From Paractinoplanes brasiliensis (GTDB lineage: Bacteria; Actinomycetota; Actinomycetes; Mycobacteriales; Micromonosporaceae): 64,000 nucleotides of DNA. A program made the position numbers and the translations under genes. The DNA is taken from assembly GCF_004362215.1 (NCBI RefSeq), contig NZ_SNWR01000001.1, forward strand, positions 3,226,001-3,290,000, written 5' to 3'. Of the stretch, positions 19,893-29,010 are shown one piece after another. Position 1 is the stretch's first letter. The number at the start of each line of letters is the position of its first letter. Under the pieces are notes generated by a model that was not told the DNA's origin, ran no database searches, and saw only the letters and a program-made list of their open reading frames with translations.

Positions 19893-20666
19893 TCAGAGGC
19901 CGAAACCGCCCGACACCTCGATGTTCTGCGCGGTGATCCACCGGCTCTCGTCGCCGAGCAGCGCCGCGATCGCGACACCCACGTCCTCGGGCTCGCCGAC
20001 CCGGCCCAGCGCCGTCTGCGCGGCCAGCATCGGGATGACCTCCGGGTGCGCCTCGAACCCGACCACGCCGTCGGCGTCCGCCAGCCGGGTGCGGGTCGGG
20101 CCGGGCGAGACCGCGTTGACCCGGATCCCGCGCACGGCGAGTTCCTTGGCCAGCACCCGGGTCCACACGTTGAGCCCGCCCTTCATCGCCGCGTAGGCCG
20201 TGTATCCGGCGTCGGCCGACCCGCTCGGGAGTGCCGAACTGCTGCTCACGTTGACGATCGCCCCGCCGTCGGCGAGCAGCGGCAGCAACGTCTGGGTGAG
20301 GAAGTACGGCCCCTTGAGCAGCACGCGCAGGAACCGGTCGAACAACTCCTCGGTCACGTCGGTGAACATCGCCATGCCGCCGAACCCGGCGCTGTTGACC
20401 AGGTAGTCGAAGGTGTCACGCTGCCACGTCTCGCGCAGCGCCGCCGCCACCTGGTCACGGAACGCCGGGAACTCCTCGGTGCGCCCGACGTCGAGCCGGA
20501 ACGCGACCGCCGTCCCACCCTCACGCTCGACCGCGGCGACGGTTTCCTTGGCGCCCGCCGGGTTGCCACTGTAGGTGACGATCACGCCCGCCCCACGCCG
20601 CGCCAGCTCGACCGCCGCTGCCTGCCCGATGCCCGAACTGCCCCCAACAACCAGCGCGATTCGCAT
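19893..20666 (-). CDS. Short-chain dehydrogenase/reductase
   Basis: Classical SDR of 257 aa. The Rossmann glycine motif GGSSGIG is near residue 8, and the catalytic YxxxK is in YAAMKGG near residue 165 with a Ser-rich stretch (NVSSSSALPSG) before it. The closing GGFGL is typical. It is divergent from an AraC-family gene about 120 bp away, which is the usual layout for a regulator and its target. The substrate is unknown. Confidence 0.9.
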   Translation of the reverse strand: MRIALVVGGSSGIGQAAAVELARRGAGVIVTYSGNPAGAKETVAAVEREGGTAVAFRLDVGRTEEFPAFRDQVAAALRETWQRDTFDYLVNSAGFGGMAMFTDVTEELFDRFLRVLLKGPYFLTQTLLPLLADGGAIVNVSSSSALPSGSADAGYTAYAAMKGGLNVWTRVLAKELAVRGIRVNAVSPGPTRTRLADADGVVGFEAHPEVIPMLAAQTALGRVGEPEDVGVAIAALLGDESRWITAQNIEVSGGFGL

Positions 20667-20787
20667 GATTCAACCCTTCCGTCCGTACGGGGAAACCTCT
20701 CCTCTCAATGTCACCAGCCGGACGTGCGGAGGAGTAGAACGAGCCTCCTCGCTACTTGCCTATTCCTCTCGATACGGCTTGAATGAG

Positions 20788-21675
20788 GTGGTGCCCCTGG
20801 AGGAACTGCGCGAACTGCTGGACCGTCATGCCCGTAGCGACGGGACGACGGCGATCGACGGCGTGATGATCGGGAAGGCGACCCGGGCGTACGAGAACCA
20901 CGCCTCGATGTCGGGAACCGTGCTGGCGCTCGTCGGGCAGGGAGCCAAGACGCTGGCGCTCGGCGAACGCGTCTTCGAGTATCGCGCCGGGCAATACCTG
21001 GTGGCCTCGGTCGACGTGCCGGTGAGCGGCTATTACACCGAGGCGCCGGCGCTGGGGTTCGGGCTGCTGCTCGACCCGGCCGAGATCGCCGAGCTGTTAC
21101 TCCGGGCGCCCGCGGGCTCGCTGCCCCCGGTGGTCGGCGCGCCCTCGGCCATCGCTGTCAGTGACGCCCCGCCCGAGCTGATCGACGCCGCCGTCCGCAT
21201 GCTGCGCCTGCTGGAGACGCCACGTGACATCCCCGTGATGGCCCCGCTGATCCGGCGCGAGATCCTGTGGCGGCTGATCACCGGCGAGCAGGGCGCCACC
21301 GTACGGCATCTGGGCCTGGCCGACAGCAGCCTCGCGCACGTGGCCCGCGCTGTGCAGTGGATCCGCAGCCACTATCGCGAGGCGTTCCGGGTCGAGGAGG
21401 TGGCGCGGCTGGCCGGCATGAGCGTGTCCGCTTTCTACCGCAACTTCCAGGCGGTCACCGCGATGAGCCCGATCCAGTTCCAGAAACAGATCCGGCTGCA
21501 GGAGGCCCGGCTGATGCTGGCCACCCGGCCCAACGACGTCACCGGGGTCGGCCACCGGGTCGGCTACGACAGCCCGTCGCAGTTCAGCCGGGAGTACCGC
21601 CGCCAGTTCGGCCTCCCCCCGAGCCGTGACGCCGCGCTCCTGCGCGCCGCCGAGCTCGCCCTGTCAGTGCCGTGA
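20788..21675 (+). CDS. AraC-family transcriptional regulator
   Basis: Regulator of 295 aa from a GTG at 20788 (a second GTG follows immediately). The N-terminal half resembles the AraC_N type ligand-sensing domain (residues about 20-180). The C-terminal half carries two helix-turn-helix units, with HYREAFRVEEVARLAGMSVS near residue 200 and the signature VGYDSPSQFSREYRRQFG near 265. It is divergent from the SDR gene, so it probably controls that gene and itself, sensing a reactive aldehyde or ketone by analogy. Its tail overlaps the convergent methyltransferase by 12 bp. Confidence 0.9.
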   Translation: MVPLEELRELLDRHARSDGTTAIDGVMIGKATRAYENHASMSGTVLALVGQGAKTLALGERVFEYRAGQYLVASVDVPVSGYYTEAPALGFGLLLDPAEIAELLLRAPAGSLPPVVGAPSAIAVSDAPPELIDAAVRMLRLLETPRDIPVMAPLIRREILWRLITGEQGATVRHLGLADSSLAHVARAVQWIRSHYREAFRVEEVARLAGMSVSAFYRNFQAVTAMSPIQFQKQIRLQEARLMLATRPNDVTGVGHRVGYDSPSQFSREYRRQFGLPPSRDAALLRAAELALSVP

Positions 21676-22479
21676 TCCCGACGCCAGCAACGCCGAAGCG
21701 GGCAGGGCAAGCCTTCCGTCGTCCGTCCGATAAGGCGCCGTGACCTCGTCGAATGCGGCTCGCACCTCGGGGACGACCGACGGCGGCTGGTGTTCGAGGA
21801 TCAGTCCCGCGGTGCTCAGCCCGGCGGCCGGCCCGGCCCACCAGTCGTCCGGGTCGATGCGCAGCGTCCACGACACCACTTCGCACGTGACCCCGGTCAG
21901 GCCGGCCCCTTCGAGCAGCGCCGACAGGCCCGATCCCGTACGGGGGAAGTCGTTGGCCGCCTCGAGCCGGGGCAGCGCCGCGGGCCGTTCCGCGCCGGCC
22001 GCGTCGAACACATCGCCCCACAGCCGTTGAGCCGTCGGCGCCGGCGAGGGCCAGACGGTGACCGCCACCCGCCCGCCGGGCCGGGTCACCCGCGCCATCT
22101 CGGAGACCCCGGCCGCCGGGTTGCCGACGTGGTTGATCACGAAGTTGCCCACTGCCGCGTCGAACGAACGGGCCGGGAAGGGCAGCACCGGCAGGGTCGC
22201 CAGCACCGTGGCCCCGTGCGGCAACCGCGTCGCGGCCAGGTCCAACATCGACGGCTCGGCGTCGACGGCCGTGACCGAGACGCCACGCGCCCAGGCGAGC
22301 GCGGCCACCGTGCCCGTACCGGTGCCGACATCGAGCAGGCGGTGTCCCTTGTCGACCCCGGCGGCATCCAGCAGGGCCTCGGCCGGATGCGCGCAGAGGC
22401 GAGCGAAGCTGCGGTCATAGGCGACGGCCCGGCCGGACCACCGGGCCCGCTCGTGGCCGTCGAACTCGGGACTCTTCAT
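21664..22479 (-). CDS. Class I SAM-dependent methyltransferase
   Basis: Methyltransferase of 271 aa with SAM motif I LLDVGTGTGTVAALAWARG near residue 45 and the post-I acidic residue in VTAVDAEPSM. The MARVTRPGGRVAVTVWPSP block marks the UbiE/type-11 fold. The substrate is unknown. It is not next to menaquinone genes and lacks UbiE signatures, so a quinone role is unlikely. The ATG at 22479 opens the homologous region. Confidence 0.85.
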   Translation of the reverse strand: MKSPEFDGHERARWSGRAVAYDRSFARLCAHPAEALLDAAGVDKGHRLLDVGTGTGTVAALAWARGVSVTAVDAEPSMLDLAATRLPHGATVLATLPVLPFPARSFDAAVGNFVINHVGNPAAGVSEMARVTRPGGRVAVTVWPSPAPTAQRLWGDVFDAAGAERPAALPRLEAANDFPRTGSGLSALLEGAGLTGVTCEVVSWTLRIDPDDWWAGPAAGLSTAGLILEHQPPSVVPEVRAAFDEVTAPYRTDDGRLALPASALLASGSRH

Positions 22480-22526
22480 GACCCGTCGGAGGCTAGCAAC
22501 CACGAGCAAACCGGCAAAAGTCCTGC

Positions 22527-23996
22527 CTAGAGCGTCGTCACCACGCGCCGCCGACGGAAGGCGAAGGCTGCCGCCGCGCCCGCGAGGAGCAGGAGCGCGC
22601 CGCCCAGCGCAAGCCACCCGGTGGGCGCGCCGGTGACGGGGAGGCCGCCGCCCGATCCGCCCGAGGACGCGGTCAGGACGATCGCCGCCTCGTTGTTCGC
22701 GCTGTTGCTGTCCTGCACGCCGCCGTCGACGACGACCGTGCCCTCGCTGCTGCCGGTGACCGTGCCGGTGAAGGCGAACGTGGTGGTCTCGCCGACCGCC
22801 GCGCCGTACTCGGGGAAGCAGGTGTAAACCCGGCCGTCGACGGTTCCGGCGGTCAGGAAGTCCCATTCGACCGCGTCGGCGCCCGGCACGCATTCGAAGT
22901 CGACCTCGGTCAGCTTCAGGGTGGCGGGCACGGTGACCCGGACGCTCGGGAACCAGGTGAAGTCGTCGTTGCCGGGGATGAGGGTGGTCGGGCCCTTGTT
23001 CTGCATGCCGACCTTCATGGTCAGGCGGTCACCCTCGTGGCCGTCGGCGGTCGAGCCCAGCGCGGCGGTGTCGGCGACCGACTTGCCGACCGAGACGCCG
23101 AAGTAGGCCTCGTTGTCCTCGGAGTTGAGGTCCTCGGGAGCGTCGCCGTCGGTGATGCCCGACTTCTTGCGCAGCGAGTCGAGGGTGAGCATCTTGCCGG
23201 ATTTCTTCTTCGCGAGCAGCGCCGCGTCGCTGTCGTTGACGCCGATGGCCAGCACGGCCCCGGCGTACGTGTAGGGGCCGCCCGCGTCCTTGTCGAGCTT
23301 GATCGACAGCGGCGTCGTCGCCGGCACCTCGAAGGTGGCTCCCGGTTCGAACGTCTCGTCGAACTTGCAGATGATGCCGTTGCCCAGCACGTCTTCATCG
23401 GAGAGCTCGTCGAGGCCGAGGCAGTTGCGGTAGTTGCCCAGCGCGGTCAGGCCCTCCTCGCCGAGCACGACGAGGCCGACCGAGTCGACCGCCTCGGTGC
23501 CCGCGTTGTGCACGACGACCGGCAGTTGGGCCGCCTGGCCGCGGGCCGGCTTCAGGTCGCCGATCGGCTCGATCTCGAGGTCGACGCCGCCCGTGGAACG
23601 CACGACGGCCACCTCGGTCTCGAAGGCGCCGGTCGAGACCTGGAAGGTGGAGGCAAGCTTGTTTCCGGTCACGGCGAGCTTGAGGGTCAGAACCTTGGTC
23701 GCGCGGGGTGCGAGGTCGCCGACCTTGCAGGACGTGGCGTCACAGCCCGCCGGCAGCGTGAGGGCGAGTGACGTGTCGACGCCGGTGAAGTTCACGACCA
23801 CGTTCTTGGCCGCCGCCGTGCCCGCGTTGAACACCTCGGCCCGTACGGTCTTGGTCTGGCCGGCGATCACGGCCACCTGCTCGGGCAGGATCACCCCGAC
23901 CATCGGCTCGGCCGGTTCTGGCGCGGCCTGGGCCGGCGCGGCAAGTCCGCCCAGAGCGAGAGCTGCCAGCGCAGCCGGAAGTGCGAGTCGACGCAT
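22527..23996 (-). CDS. LPVTG cell-wall-anchored surface protein
   Basis: A 489-aa exported protein. It has a signal peptide (about 1-28, ending AQAAPEP), several Ig/CARDB-like repeats with the phrase VFNAGTAAAKNVVV or VVHNAGTEAVDSVGL, and at the C-terminus the sortase signal LPVTG, a hydrophobic helix and the basic tail RRRRVVTTL. It should be covalently attached to peptidoglycan by a class E/F sortase. Paired cysteines (for example CDATSC) suggest disulfides outside the cell. GGGGAC precedes the ATG. The ligand or partner is unknown. Confidence 0.88.
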   Translation of the reverse strand: MRRLALPAALAALALGGLAAPAQAAPEPAEPMVGVILPEQVAVIAGQTKTVRAEVFNAGTAAAKNVVVNFTGVDTSLALTLPAGCDATSCKVGDLAPRATKVLTLKLAVTGNKLASTFQVSTGAFETEVAVVRSTGGVDLEIEPIGDLKPARGQAAQLPVVVHNAGTEAVDSVGLVVLGEEGLTALGNYRNCLGLDELSDEDVLGNGIICKFDETFEPGATFEVPATTPLSIKLDKDAGGPYTYAGAVLAIGVNDSDAALLAKKKSGKMLTLDSLRKKSGITDGDAPEDLNSEDNEAYFGVSVGKSVADTAALGSTADGHEGDRLTMKVGMQNKGPTTLIPGNDDFTWFPSVRVTVPATLKLTEVDFECVPGADAVEWDFLTAGTVDGRVYTCFPEYGAAVGETTTFAFTGTVTGSSEGTVVVDGGVQDSNSANNEAAIVLTASSGGSGGGLPVTGAPTGWLALGGALLLLAGAAAAFAFRRRRVVTTL

Positions 23997-24063
23997 CGAA
24001 GTCCCCGTGTCCTGTGAACCTCTTCGAGAGGTTCCGGGAGCGTAGGACCTGCGCCTTTGGAGA

Positions 24064-24915
24064 TCAAACTTCGGCGAAATGCGGTCCTTCGGCGGGCAAG
24101 ACGGGCACCTCACCCCGAGCCGCCGCACGCCGGGCGAACTCGCGCACGCCGGCGATCTGGCGCTCACCGAGCGAGAAGTCGAGCGCGCGGAAGTACGTGG
24201 CGAGGGTTTCGGCGTCGAACGGCTCCCAGCGGGCGGCCGCGGCCGCGACCTCGTCGAGCTCGCCCAGGCACAGGTCGCGGGAGCGCTGGAACGCCTCGTG
24301 CACGTCCTTGACCACGCCGGGGTGGGCGGCCGCGAAGTCCTTGCGGACGGCCCAGACGGCGAAGACCATCGGCAGGCCCGTCCATTCGCGCCAGGCCTCG
24401 CCCAGGTCGATGACCTGCAGGCCGGAGCGGGGCGCCTCGTACATGGCGCGCAGGGCGGGGTCGCCGATCAGCACCCCGGCGTCCGCCTCGATCAGCATCT
24501 GGGTGAGCTCGGGCGGGCAACGGAAGTACTCCGGCTCGGCGCCGTACTTCTCCGACAGCAGCATCTGGGCGAGCATCACCCCCGTACGCGACGTGGAGCC
24601 GAGCGCCACCGGCCGCCCGTCGAGCTCGGCCGGTGGGCGGGTCGAGATCAGGTTGACGCTGAGCACCGGCCCGTCGCTGCCGACCGCCAGGTTGGGCAGC
24701 AGGAGCAGATCGTCGGCATGCCGCAGGTATTCGACCAGCGTGATCGGGCCGATGTCGAGATCACCCGCGACGAGCTGGGCGCTGAGCAGCTCAGGCGTGT
24801 CCTTGCGCAGGTCGACGTCGAGCAGCGCGCCGGAGCGCATCAGGCCCCAGTAGATCGGGAGGCAGTTGAGGAACTGGATGTGCCCGACCCGGGGCCGACC
24901 GGCGCTGTCGCTCAT
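24064..24915 (-). CDS. mqnA: Chorismate dehydratase (futalosine pathway)
   Basis: First enzyme of the futalosine menaquinone route, turning chorismate into 3-enolpyruvylbenzoate, 283 aa. It has the periplasmic-binding-protein-like fold without a signal peptide. The N-terminal VGHIQFLNCLPIYWGL is characteristic, as are the central ALGSTSRTGVMLAQMLL and the later GDPALR. The ATG overlaps the stop of the broken MFS gene as ATGA. It is far from mqnC, which is usual in this lineage where mqn genes are scattered. Confidence 0.93.
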   Translation of the reverse strand: MSDSAGRPRVGHIQFLNCLPIYWGLMRSGALLDVDLRKDTPELLSAQLVAGDLDIGPITLVEYLRHADDLLLLPNLAVGSDGPVLSVNLISTRPPAELDGRPVALGSTSRTGVMLAQMLLSEKYGAEPEYFRCPPELTQMLIEADAGVLIGDPALRAMYEAPRSGLQVIDLGEAWREWTGLPMVFAVWAVRKDFAAAHPGVVKDVHEAFQRSRDLCLGELDEVAAAAARWEPFDAETLATYFRALDFSLGERQIAGVREFARRAAARGEVPVLPAEGPHFAEV

Positions 24916-25528
24916 GCCTCGACGCTATCCCGCGCCGGCGAGGCTTCGCCCGTGCGCGCGGGCGAAGGTGGTTCACGTCGCACCAACGGCAGCCCGGCCA
25001 GTGACATGATCAGGCCGAACGCCCCGGACACCGCCATCAGCACCCGGGGTTCGGCGGCCTCGACCAGCGGCCCCGCGACGAGCAGCCCGATCATGCCCGC
25101 GCCCTGCACCGCCGCGTTCAGCGAGGCGAAAGCCCGTCCCGGGCCGCCGGCGGGGTGCGGCCCGCGACCATCACCATGGTGAAGACGTTGATGCCGCCGT
25201 TGCACACGCCCCCGGCAACCCACAGCGGGATCAGCAGGGTCGTCGAGGCGGCGAGCGTGTCCCGGATGAAGAACACCTCGACGACCTGCACCATGCTGAC
25301 CCCCGCGATGCCGGCGGCCAGCACACCGACCAGGATCGCGAGGGTCCGGTCGTCACGCAGCCGCCAGGGAACGAGTTGCGCTTTGCGCTCTTTCAACCCC
25401 TTTCTGCGCGTACGCAGGGAGAGCCCCGCAACCACAAGCGCCAGGTAACTCGCCGCGTCGAGCAGCAGCGGCAACTGGGCCCCCGAACGGCCCACCAGAA
25501 CGCCGGCCAGCGCGGGCGCGACCAGCAT
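24912..25528 (-). pseudogene. MFS transporter remnant: N-terminus missing and frameshifted
   Basis: Two overlapping frames encode the rear part of an MFS (DHA3-like) exporter. Residues from MLVAPALAGVLVG to VMVAGRTPPAARDG are in one frame (25528 down to about 25140), and GRAFASLNAAVQGAGMIGLL to the end in another. Adding one C to the run at about 25138-25143 would restore a single frame (ARGRAFASL), so a one-base deletion is likely. The first five or so helices (about 150 codons) are absent, because only 26 bp separate the ATG from the upstream regulator. Upstream ArsR-type plus MFS is a common efflux arrangement. Confidence 0.8.
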
Positions 25529-25554
25529 TCACATCTCTTCCGCGCCAGGGCCGG

Positions 25555-26169
25555 TCAGCTTTCTGGCACGTCGTCCGGGTAGGCCGTGTAGTTGATCTGG
25601 ACCCGCCGCGCCCCCGCCGGCGGGTCGCCCTGACGCCGCCGCACCCGGTACGGCTCAACCAGCGCGCTCACCTTCTCGTTGAGTTCGCGCAGCTCATCGG
25701 CCGTGAGCAGCACCTGACGGCTGCTGAGGGTGGCCGTCTCGCGCCACTCCTCCGGCTCCCCCGCCGCCCGCGCCAGGTATTGCCGGGCGCGCTGCACATC
25801 ACGCTCGAGAAGCACGTCGACCAGAGCAGAGCGCGCCGACACCGTCTCCGGGTCGCCCTGGTCTGCGTCGATGCGCAACCCCGTGCCGGTGCCCTGCCAG
25901 ACCCGCTCGCGTCCGTCCCCTCGGCTGGGCGCGTGCTCAACCAGCCCGTAACGCGCCAACTCACGCAGGTGGTAACTGGTCGCGCTGGGCGACAGCCCGA
26001 CCAGCTCGGCACACTCGGTCGCCGTCACCACAGCCCCGGTGCTGTTGAGATATTCGACGATCGCAATCCGAGCCGGATGAGCCAGGGCCCGCATAACCCG
26101 CGGATCCGTGATCCGAACCCCACCACCCGATGTCTCGCCCGACTCTCGCGGGCGCTGGGTCCCTGGCAT
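25555..26169 (-). CDS. ArsR-type winged-helix transcriptional regulator
   Basis: A 204-aa regulator with an N-terminal winged-helix domain: RVMRALAHPARIAIVEYLN near residue 22 and the recognition helix GLSPSATSYHLRELARYGLV near residue 52. The C-terminal half is a helical region of the kind seen in HTH_20/PadR-like relatives. The ATG at 26169 is chosen as the first that fits the domain. It is followed by the damaged MFS gene, so it may now regulate nothing but itself. Confidence 0.85.
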   Translation of the reverse strand: MPGTQRPRESGETSGGGVRITDPRVMRALAHPARIAIVEYLNSTGAVVTATECAELVGLSPSATSYHLRELARYGLVEHAPSRGDGRERVWQGTGTGLRIDADQGDPETVSARSALVDVLLERDVQRARQYLARAAGEPEEWRETATLSSRQVLLTADELRELNEKVSALVEPYRVRRRQGDPPAGARRVQINYTAYPDDVPES

Positions 26170-26171
26170 CC

Positions 26172-26474
26172 TCAGCCATCCAAGTCGTAGGCCGTCATGA
26201 TCGCCGCGGCGAGGTCGGACTCCTGCGCGGGCAAGAGGTAACCCACCCGACGACCGATGGAAGAGCGCGGGATGGTCGTGATGTTGTCGCACGACACGAC
26301 GGAATCGTGGTCGAGGCCATTGGCCCGACCGACCGGCACCTCAGTCGACAGGCCTCGCACGGTGCTGGTGATCGGCGCGACGGTGATTGACTTCAGATAG
26401 GGGCGGACCTGCTCGCGAGTAAGGATCAGCACGGGACGGGTCTTGTCGAGCGTGGCCAGGTGAATGGGCCGCAT
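26172..26474 (-). CDS. mazF: MazF/PemK-type endoribonuclease toxin
   Basis: Toxin of 100 aa in the MazF/PemK family, an mRNA-cutting ribonuclease. Family blocks are TLDKTRPVLILTREQVRPYL near residue 9, ITVAPITSTVRGLSTEVPVG near residue 30, and SVVSCDNITTIPRSSIG near 57. Its ATG shares the A of the antitoxin stop (TGATG), the tight coupling expected of a toxin-antitoxin pair. The length is typical and I see no damage. Confidence 0.9.
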   Translation of the reverse strand: MRPIHLATLDKTRPVLILTREQVRPYLKSITVAPITSTVRGLSTEVPVGRANGLDHDSVVSCDNITTIPRSSIGRRVGYLLPAQESDLAAAIMTAYDLDG

Positions 26475-26707
26475 CAGTCGAGGTCCAGCGACTGACCACC
26501 GGCCCAGGCGGCGAGGTCGTCGAGGTCGTCGTGGCCATTTGCGGTGGCATAGATGGCCGCGTCGCGCTCGGCCACCGCACGCCGACGCTCGCGTTCGAGC
26601 GCACGTACGACGACAGCGGCGCGGCTGGCGGCGGACCCGGCGTTCACCTCGCCATCCAGAAAGTCGACGAGGTCGTCCGGCAGGCGTACGGCAATCTGAA
26701 TTGACAT
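26474..26707 (-). CDS. mazE: MazE-type ribbon-helix-helix antitoxin
   Basis: Antitoxin of 77 aa. The N-terminal MSIQIAVRLPDDLVDFLDGE and following helices fit a ribbon-helix-helix DNA-binding domain; the acidic C-terminus (DDLDDLAAWAG) would wrap around the toxin. Upstream is the palindrome CGGTACCG (26715-26722) in a notably AT-richer patch, a plausible autoregulatory site. Co-transcribed with mazF. Confidence 0.88.
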   Translation of the reverse strand: MSIQIAVRLPDDLVDFLDGEVNAGSAASRAAVVVRALERERRRAVAERDAAIYATANGHDDLDDLAAWAGGQSLDLD

Positions 26708-26909
26708 ACCAAAACGGTACCGCTCTGGGATGCTCAGTGCCATGCCACTTAATTCGGTGGAGGTGGCGGCGGGGGTGGCGTAACGTGGACGGCCGCTTGA
26801 CGGCCGTGGTGAGCATGCACCGCAGCGGACGTCGTTCCCGCGCCGACGGGCGACACGAAGTCCGTCGGACACGCGAGCAGACGAGGTAACACCGGCCCGA
26901 GGATGCACC

Positions 26910-28913
26910 GTGCCCGCATTCGACCTGGACACCGAACTCACCGCCGAACGACACCACCTGGCCGAGTCGCGCGCCGCGCTCGCCCGCATGCGAGGACGGG
27001 CCGAGGCCCTGTTCTCGACCGGCGACAAGGTCGCCGGTGACGCGTACACCGCCGAGCAGCTCGGCCGGCACATGGCCCGCCGGGTCAAGGAGCTGGCCGA
27101 CGACCCGAGCACCCCGCTCTTCTTCGGCCGCCTCGACATCGAGGAAGCCGCATACCACGTGGGCCGCCGGCACGTCACCGACGACGCCGGCGAGCCGATG
27201 GTGCTCGACTGGCGGGCGCCGCTGTCCCGCTCGTTCTATCGGGCCAGCGTGCGTGACCCGCAGGGGGTCGCGACCAGGCGCCGGTTCGGTTTCGTCAAGG
27301 GCGAGCTGACCAGCTTCGAGGACGAGCACCTGGACCGCGGCGAGGAGCTGGGCACCAGCAGCCGCATCCTGACCGCCGAGATCGAGCGGCCGCGCGTCGG
27401 GCCGATGCGCGACATCGTGGCCACCATCCAGCCCGAGCAGGACGAGCTCGTACGGGCCGAGCTGGCCGACTCGATCTGCGTGCAGGGCGCCCCCGGCACG
27501 GGCAAGACCGCCGTCGGCCTGCACCGGGCAGCCTTCCTGCTCTATCTGCACCGGGAGCGGCTGCGGCGCTCGGGCGTGCTGATCGTCGGCCCGAACACGG
27601 CCTTCCTGTCGTACATCTCGGCCGTGCTGCCCGCCCTCGGCGAGGTGGAGGTGCAGCAGGCCACGGTCGAGGAGCTGGTCGGCCGGGTGCCCGTACGCGC
27701 GGTCGACACTCCTGCCGCGGCCCTGGTGAAGAACGACGTACGGATGGCCGAGGTGCTGCGCAAGGCCCTGTGGCGCAAGCTCACCGAACCCAGTGACCCG
27801 ATCATGGTGTCGGACGGCTCGTACCGGTGGCGGATCGACGCCGAACCGCTGCGGCGCATCGTCGACGAGGCGCGGCGCGAGGGCCTTCCGTACGGGGTGG
27901 GTCGTGACCGCGTACGGGCAAGGGTTGTGGGTCTTCTGCAGCGGCAGTCCGAATATCGCACCGGGAACTCGCCCAGCGAGGGGTGGCTGCGCAAGATGAG
28001 CAAGGTCGCCCCGGTGACGGGCTTCCTGGACTCCGCCTGGCCCGCGGTGACGCCCGAGCAGCTGGTGGCCGAGGTGCTCACGGACCCACCCGAGGGTGTG
28101 CTGACCGACGAGGAACGTGCCGCGATCCGCTGGGCCAAGCCGCCCAAGACCGTGAAGTCGGCCAAGTTCAGCGCGGCCGACCTGCTGCTGATCGACGAGG
28201 CGGCCGGCCTGCTGGAACGGGAGACGAGTTTCGGGCACGTGGTGGTCGACGAGGCGCAGGACCTGTCCCCGATGCAGGCTCGCGCGATTGCCCGGCGCAG
28301 CGAACACGGGTCGATCACGGTGCTGGGCGACCTGGCCCAGGGCACCGCGCCGTGGGCCGCGGCCCAATGGTCGGAAACGCTGGGCCACCTGGGCAAACCG
28401 GAGGCTTCGGTGGTGCCGCTGACGGTCGGGTTCCGGGTGCCGGCCTCGGTGGTCGAGCTGGCCAACCGCCTGCTGCCGGCGCTCGGCGTCGACGTGCCCG
28501 AGGCGGTGTCGCTGCGCCGCGACGGCGACCTGGCGATCGTGCCGGTGGCCGGACCGTCCGACCTGGACGGCGAGACCCTCGTGGAGGTGACGGCGGCGCT
28601 GGCCCACGAGGGCTCGGTGGCGGTGATCGCGGCCGACGCGGCGGTCGAGCGGCTGCGCGCGCACCTGACGGCGGCGGGCGTCGAGCACGCCACGGCCGAC
28701 GACGTCGACTCCGAGGCGCGGGTGACCGTGGTGCCGGCCACCATGGTCAAGGGCCTGGAGTACGACCACGTGGTGGTGCACGAGCCGGCCGACATCGTCG
28801 CCGCCGAGCCGCGCGGCCTGAACCGGCTGTACGTCGTGCTGACCCGCGCGGTGTCGCGCCTGTCGGTCGTCCACGCGAAGCCCCTGCCGGGCCCCCTGGC
28901 AGCGGAAGCCTGA
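26910..28913 (+). CDS. helD: HelD-type RNA polymerase recycling ATPase (UvrD-like)
   Basis: Superfamily 1 ATPase of 667 aa. The N-terminal coiled-coil arm (residues about 5-65) and the split ATPase resemble actinobacterial HelD/HelR, which pries stalled RNA polymerase off DNA. Walker A GAPGTGKT is at 193-200, Walker B VVVDEAQDLSPMQ near 445, and the SF1 motif VVPATMVKGLEYDHVVVHEP near residue 610. The start is GTG at 26910. I see no rifampicin-associated element in the 200 bp upstream, so a resistance role (as for HelR) is not supported by context. A repair helicase is the alternative. Confidence 0.85.
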   Translation: MPAFDLDTELTAERHHLAESRAALARMRGRAEALFSTGDKVAGDAYTAEQLGRHMARRVKELADDPSTPLFFGRLDIEEAAYHVGRRHVTDDAGEPMVLDWRAPLSRSFYRASVRDPQGVATRRRFGFVKGELTSFEDEHLDRGEELGTSSRILTAEIERPRVGPMRDIVATIQPEQDELVRAELADSICVQGAPGTGKTAVGLHRAAFLLYLHRERLRRSGVLIVGPNTAFLSYISAVLPALGEVEVQQATVEELVGRVPVRAVDTPAAALVKNDVRMAEVLRKALWRKLTEPSDPIMVSDGSYRWRIDAEPLRRIVDEARREGLPYGVGRDRVRARVVGLLQRQSEYRTGNSPSEGWLRKMSKVAPVTGFLDSAWPAVTPEQLVAEVLTDPPEGVLTDEERAAIRWAKPPKTVKSAKFSAADLLLIDEAAGLLERETSFGHVVVDEAQDLSPMQARAIARRSEHGSITVLGDLAQGTAPWAAAQWSETLGHLGKPEASVVPLTVGFRVPASVVELANRLLPALGVDVPEAVSLRRDGDLAIVPVAGPSDLDGETLVEVTAALAHEGSVAVIAADAAVERLRAHLTAAGVEHATADDVDSEARVTVVPATMVKGLEYDHVVVHEPADIVAAEPRGLNRLYVVLTRAVSRLSVVHAKPLPGPLAAEA

Positions 28914-28994
28914 ACCAGCGCGAGCCGCAACCGAGAACCCCGGACCAACCCGCAGCCGGCTAACTTTATGGCACAAACTTCTTTGACTTTGTGT

Positions 28995-29010
28995 TGTAAA
29001 GTTCTTTACA
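28995..29010 (+). promoter_or_regulatory. Palindromic operator at the start of the ABC-exporter operon
   Basis: Perfect inverted repeat TGTAAAG-TT-CTTTACA whose last base is the A of the start codon at 29010. A related element, ACAAACTTCTTTG, lies about 25 bp upstream, in an unusually AT-rich 45-bp stretch that must hold the promoter. The regulator at 29639 in the same operon is the obvious candidate to bind it. The position implies a leaderless or nearly leaderless message. Confidence 0.65.

Noticed and set aside
21664..22479. A second menaquinone methyltransferase
   Set aside because: It has a SAM motif but not the UbiE signatures present in menG.
26708..26909. Rifampicin-associated element upstream of helD
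   Set aside because: The expected 19-bp inverted repeat is not present; only a GC-rich hairpin ACGGCCG/CGGCCGT near 26789-26807 was seen.
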